NCBI GenBank assembly: GCA_958298945.1
Contig: OY282610.1
Coordinates: 51,343,667 to 51,407,666 of the forward strand
Length of the DNA stretch: 64,000 nt
Source: Atherix ibis
Taxonomy: Eukaryota > Arthropoda > Insecta > Diptera > Athericidae
Direction of reading: 5' to 3'
Both the position numbers and the translations under genes were made by a program. Within the stretch, counting starts at the first letter, position 1. Every line of letters begins with the position of its first letter. Positions 63,309 through 64,000 of this stretch are shown here, piece by piece. The notes under the pieces were generated by a model. It worked only from the letters and a program-made list of their open reading frames with translations, was not told where the DNA came from and made no database searches.

Positions 63309-64000
63309 CCAGAAAGAATTTTCTCATTCCAATGAGAATAATATGAATTGGAGAAGCTTTGCCTGAAAGTGCACAATCATACCCCAAACAAACATCTCCA
63401 AAAAACCATCATTTTCATAGAGAAAAACAAATTTTAAGAGAAAGTGGACTCAGTGTAATAATTGTTGCCTCCTATTTTTTGAGAAAACTGGGTGCCTGGT
63501 GTAAAAATTGGATTTTCGTGAATATTGTCACAAATTTTCGAATTTTTGTGGTTTTTTGCATATCTTTAGGTGGTCAATTTATTTTGCTTTCAGTAAATAA
63601 AAAATTTAATTTTAGGCAATTTTTTTTTAATAGTGCTCACAAAAATTTATTCTGAAAGGATATTCCTTTTTCGATCAGGATAATATGGATCTAGAAGGCT
63701 ATGTTAAAGTGTATGTAATAAAACCATGAAACAAATTGCCATTTTTATCCAAAAAAGCAAACTTTATTTTTAAAAAAATACAGCGAACTTTAGGTATTTT
63801 TTTTTAAAACGCCTGGAAAAAATTTTCCTGTAAGGACTTTTTTAGTCCGATCAGGATAATAAGAATAATTATAAGTTTCACATATGTATGCGCATTAACA
63901 TCATTAAACAAATTTTCGAAAAAATTTCCTTTTTCATAGAAAAATAGAAATTTAAAAAAAAATTTAATGATCTTTTGGCAAATTTTTCTCAAAACTCCCA
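63309..64000 (+). repeat. Partial HOR unit, right edge (D1-D2-D3)
   Basis: D1 63309-63650 (with aaccatcatttt), D2 63651-63826 (with gtaataaaacc), and D3 from 63827 cut by the window end about 11 bases short. D3 has attataagtttc as in units 32, 33 and 37. The array evidently continues beyond the window. Confidence 0.92.

Larger units (their letters stand above)
1..64000 (+). repeat. Satellite DNA array with higher-order repeat organisation (whole window)
   Basis: The whole window is a head-to-tail array. A ~184-bp monomer, recognisable by ccagaaaggatattctc, gaagctttgcctgaaag, an A7-A10 tract after tatac, and ttttatgaattttttctc, recurs roughly 160 times. A fixed ~887-bp block of four diverged elements (D1-D4) interrupts it 38 times, giving a higher-order repeat of 1.07-2.36 kb. 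Every copy has the same orientation. There is no unique sequence, gene or transposon longer than the repeat elements. Arrays like this are known from eukaryotic centromeric and pericentromeric heterochromatin; that location is inferred here. The family is not one I recognise. Confidence 0.97.

Noticed and set aside
1..64000. CRISPR array
   Set aside because: The repeats are ~184 bp, directly abutting, and without short unique spacers. No cas genes are present and the context is a eukaryotic-type satellite.
1..64000. Primate alpha satellite or a CENP-B box
   Set aside because: The monomer is ~184 bp, not 171, its sequence does not match alpha satellite, and I find no nTTCGnnnnAnnCGGGn match in A or D elements.
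1..64000. Ribosomal intergenic-spacer repeats
   Set aside because: No rRNA sequence or promoter-like GC-rich element is seen, and the array is far longer and more AT-rich than expected for a spacer.

Overview
The window is one uninterrupted block of tandemly repeated satellite DNA. I find no supportable protein gene, RNA gene, transposon, CRISPR array or unique sequence anywhere in the 64 kb. The DNA is very AT-rich: a hand count of one monomer gives about 26% G+C. All repeats lie in the same orientation. A long, homogeneous, transposon-free array with a ~184-bp monomer and a multi-monomer higher-order repeat (HOR) is typical of eukaryotic centromeric or pericentromeric heterochromatin. I do not recognise the family. 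It is not primate alpha satellite, and I see no CENP-B box. An insect or other invertebrate long-read assembly would fit, but that is a guess from composition only.

Layout of one unit. The canonical unit is 1,806 bp and is seen most cleanly at 9958-11763 and 11764-13569. It has a fixed block of four diverged elements: D1 (342 bp), D2 (176), D3 (185) and D4 (184). These total about 887 bp. A run of closely related 183-185-bp 'A' monomers (a1-a5) follows, and then the next D1. D2, D3, D4 and A all align end to end as one ancestral monomer family. D1 carries about 158 bp of extra, non-aligning sequence.

Layout of the window. There are 38 D1 blocks: 37 D1-to-D1 intervals, a partial unit at the left edge (1-752) and a partial unit at the right edge (63309-64000). 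Interval lengths fall on a ladder of about 887 + 184n bp: 1070, 1254, 1438, 1622, 1806, 1993, 2169 and 2357 bp for n = 1 to 8. I count roughly 160 A monomers. Left-hand units (about 8-21 kb) are mostly the 5-A form. The middle (33-46 kb) is rich in short 2-3-A forms. The right (48-64 kb) is mainly a 4-A form whose last A monomer is an a4/a5 chimera.

History recorded in the array. Recent tandem duplications are visible at three scales: 1.8 kb (9.9-13.6 kb), 2.36 kb (45.4-50.1 kb) and 4.29 kb (33.1-41.7 kb). Chimeric monomers mark unequal-exchange points. One non-allelic junction at about 60.9 kb carries a short templated-looking repeat. A 24-bp deletion allele of D3 occurs in four separate units. 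The D1-D4 block is otherwise always present once, complete and in order, so copy-number change is almost confined to the A run. The many open reading frames are by-products of an AT-rich repeat whose length is close to 183 bp (61 codons). All comparisons were made by eye; no alignment or database search was run.
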